Source of the DNA: JBGTBQ01 sp041749275
Lineage (GTDB): Bacteria > Acidobacteriota > Blastocatellia > Pyrinomonadales > Pyrinomonadaceae
Assembly: GCA_041749275.1 (NCBI GenBank)
Contig: JBGTBQ010000368.1
Location: 1 to 15,630 of the forward strand
Direction: 5' to 3'
Length of the DNA stretch: 15,630 bases
Below the pieces are notes generated by a model that worked only from the letters and a program-made list of their open reading frames with translations, was not told the DNA's origin and ran no database searches. Numbering within the stretch: the stretch's first letter is position 1; the number at the start of each line of letters is the position of its first letter. The translations under genes and the position numbers were made by a program. Positions 14,351 through 15,630 of the stretch are shown here, piece by piece.

Positions 14351-14662
14351 ATGACCAAAAAAGATGAAGGGAGAGAGTCCCCGCTGCACCCCGACTTTCT
14401 GTCCCGCCTGCGGCGGCATCCTGAGATGCATGAACGGATTGACGCGATCTTACGGATCGTCGAAGACGCTGACGGTGACGCGCTCACAGCCGACGAGGCC
14501 GAAGAGCGCGTCGCGCAAGAGATGCGGAAGATGGGACAGGAGGCTTTGCCAGCCTGGGCCGAGCGCAAACAGGAGCGTGTCGAAGCTGAGTATGAACAGA
14601 GTTCCCTCTACCAGCGGCGCGAAAAAAAAGGCTCCACTGGCAGACGCGATTTGGGGAGATAG
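14351..14662 (+). CDS. ISKra4-like element, ORF A (N-terminal part of the transposase)
   Basis: The ORF gives 103 residues from the ATG at 14351, with GGAG 7 nt upstream (GGAGACGAGAGATG). The product is charged and helical (LSRLRRHPEMHERIDAILRI, then TADEAEERVAQEMRKMGQEA). It has no catalytic motif and ends REKKGSTGRRDLGR. The frame passes through a run of eight A at 14621-14628. A -1 slip there replaces the last dozen residues with KRLHWQTRFGEIAVLEQR, which flows into ORF B and reads like the conserved start of the ISKra4 transposase core. ORF A alone is therefore probably the regulatory or N-terminal part of a fused protein. The family assignment rests on this combined reading. Confidence 0.65.
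   Translation: MTKKDEGRESPLHPDFLSRLRRHPEMHERIDAILRIVEDADGDALTADEAEERVAQEMRKMGQEALPAWAERKQERVEAEYEQSSLYQRREKKGSTGRRDLGR
14621..14629 (+). promoter_or_regulatory. Probable -1 frameshift site of the ISKra4-like element (A8 run)
   Basis: In zero frame the codons read GAA AAA AAA GGC, giving the slippery heptamer A_AAA_AAA. The -1 frame reads CGA AAA AAA AGG CTC and joins ORF B without a stop. A weak stem (GGCT with AGCC, spanning about 30 nt) may follow. Confidence 0.55.
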
Positions 14663-14664
14663 CC

Positions 14665-15048
14665 GTGCTGGAACAGCGCTATCGAGAGAAGCGGAGCCTG
14701 CGCCAAGTGCGCCCTTTTCTGTGCGCGGCTGGGGTCAAGTGTCGGGGTTACAGTCTGGGGTTGCAGCGCGCTTTGACCGACTTTGGGGCCGAGGAGTCAG
14801 ATGAGCGAGCCTGTCTGCGGGTGCGCGAGCATGACGGGATCGAAGTGGGGGCTGCGGGCGTGCGGCGGCAGACGTTCAACCACGCTGAGGCGATGGCCTT
14901 TGAGTTGGAGACCGAGGTGCGGATGCCTGCGGTGGGCGTCGCCCAACTGTTGGCCGAGACCGATGGGAGCATGATCCCGGTCGTCCGCAGCAAGGGCGGT
15001 GGTGGTTGTAATGGACCCCTAAATTTGGACAGTAGAAAGTTGGTTTAG
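14665..15048 (+). pseudogene. ISKra4-like transposase, ORF B, truncated by an IS3-family insertion
   Basis: The frame may start independently at GTG 14665 (GGGGAG lies about 6 nt before it) or be reached from ORF A by -1 frameshifting on the A8 run. The product begins MLEQRYREKRSLRQVRPFL and continues with GVKCRGYSLGLQRALTDFG, REHDGIEVGAAGVRRQTFNH and LLAETDGSMIPVV, the layout of ISKra4-family transposases; the Asp in ETDGSM would be the first catalytic residue. After about residue 114 (position 15006) the frame enters the IS3-family end and stops at 15048, so the last dozen residues are foreign. The other catalytic residues are missing from this window, and the gene is certainly broken. Confidence 0.7.
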
Positions 15049-15630
15049 AGTATAGACGCAGCTTGCTTCGTTTGCCACTGCGCCTCGAATTCCGCCGGGG
15101 TCAAATAACCGAGCGCGGAGTGAATCCGCTTCGTCAGATAGACCTCAGCGATAAAATGTCCGATCTGCGCGAGCGCTTCTTCAAAGTCTCGGTACTCGGT
15201 CAAGTGAACTTCTTCTTCTTTGATCGTGCGAATGACTCGCTCGGCATAGCCGTTCTGTTCGGCCTGTCCGACTTCCGCCATCGAGAGCTGGATGCCGGCA
15301 GCTTGCAAAACCGCGACGTATGCGGTCGCGGCATACTGCACGCCCTGATCTGAATGATGGATCAGTGGTGTGCCATCACTGAGAGCTTGATGCAAGGCCG
15401 CCAGTGTCAACTCGACGCCGAGGCCGTGCGAGAGCGCCCACCCGCGAAAGGCACGGGTGAAGACATCGAGCACGATGGACAGGTAGACGAACTCGCCGCT
15501 GCCTAATTTGATGTACGTGATGTCGCACACCCACACCTGATCGGGATGCGCGACGACGAGGTCTGTCACCAAATTCGGATAGCGCGGAAATGAATGCTCG
15601 GAAGTGGTCGTCTGTTTCCGCCCCTCTTTG
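15007..15630 (-). mobile_element. IS3-family insertion sequence (one end and part of orfB)
   Basis: The end TGTAATGGACCCCTAAATTT starts at 15007 with the 5'-TG typical of IS3-family ends and interrupts the ISKra4-like transposase. The element continues past the right edge, so its size, other end and target duplication cannot be seen. Confidence 0.8.
15045..15630 (-). CDS. IS3-family transposase orfB, integrase core (partial, N-terminus off the right edge)
   Basis: The frame is open from the right edge of the window to the TAA at 15045, about 194 codons, so the N-terminus is missing. An internal GTG at 15572 is not the true start: the codons before it read FPRYPNLV, a normal part of IS3 OrfB. 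The rve/DDE core is complete: VWVCDITYIKL (first Asp), IHHSDQGVQYAA (second Asp) and NGYAERVIRTIK (Glu). Exactly 35 residues lie between the second Asp and the Glu, the D(35)E spacing of the family. The C-terminus RIHSALGYLTPAEFEAQW is also typical. IS3 elements normally make OrfAB by frameshifting; that junction is outside the window. This copy shows no damage in the visible part. Confidence 0.93.
   Translation of the reverse strand, partial: KEGRKQTTTSEHSFPRYPNLVTDLVVAHPDQVWVCDITYIKLGSGEFVYLSIVLDVFTRAFRGWALSHGLGVELTLAALHQALSDGTPLIHHSDQGVQYAATAYVAVLQAAGIQLSMAEVGQAEQNGYAERVIRTIKEEEVHLTEYRDFEEALAQIGHFIAEVYLTKRIHSALGYLTPAEFEAQWQTKQAASIL

Larger units (their letters stand above)
14291..15006 (+). 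mobile_element. ISKra4-like insertion sequence, interrupted by an IS3-family element
   Basis: The left boundary is placed where the Tn3-type remnant ends, within a few bases. No inverted repeat can be checked because the right end is not in the window. It carries two overlapping-frame transposase parts and stops abruptly at about 15006, where the IS3-family end (TGTAATGGACCCC) begins. Confidence 0.6.

Overview
The window is GC-rich DNA (AT-richer only around mobile DNA) from a bacterium that I would place, with low confidence, in the Acidobacteriota (Blastocatellia-like). The main reasons are the type of ECF-like sigma factor and the duplicated 'Y-L-x-G-E-L' anti-sigma-like domain fused to TPR and CHAT modules. 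No tRNA, rRNA or CRISPR array was seen. Assignments rest on motifs read by eye; no database search was possible.

Left block (1-5744, minus strand): four closely spaced co-directional genes, read right to left. They are a Sec-exported 285-aa protein, an unrecognised 625-aa protein without a signal peptide, a 453-aa protein (degenerate LytM/M23, PG_binding_1, NNPGNI-type domain) also without a signal peptide, and a Sec-exported coiled-coil protein that leaves the window at position 1. They look like one operon for an envelope-associated system of unknown function.

Divergent control region (5745-7205): two mobile insertions lie between the left operon and the sigma gene. A 176-bp MITE-like palindromic element (5959-6134, 15-bp perfect terminal inverted repeats, 3-bp ATA duplication) and an IS5-type element (6155-7162) split what appears to be the sigma gene's original promoter and leader. 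Removing both in silico restores TTGCAG-16 bp-TATAAT followed by a leader of about 50 nt to the ATG at 7206.

Centre (7206-12639, plus strand): an ECF-like sigma factor, a 1211-aa membrane-anchored protein (anti-sigma-like domain, one TM segment, TPR repeats, C-terminal CHAT caspase-like protease with His1062/Cys1116), and an unrecognised 353-aa protein with a hydrophobic segment near its C-terminus. This is the most interesting functional unit: a sigma factor paired with an anti-sigma/protease fusion, plus a candidate partner or substrate.

Right block (12750-15630): nested mobile DNA. The C-terminal remnant of a Tn3-family transposase carries an intact ISL3-family element (perfect 25-bp inverted repeats, perfect 8-bp target duplication) close to its presumed end. 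An ISKra4-like element interrupts the remnant on the other side and is itself interrupted by an IS3-family element that leaves the window on the right. Both the IS5-type and ISKra4-type transposases appear to need a -1 frameshift on a run of eight A residues.
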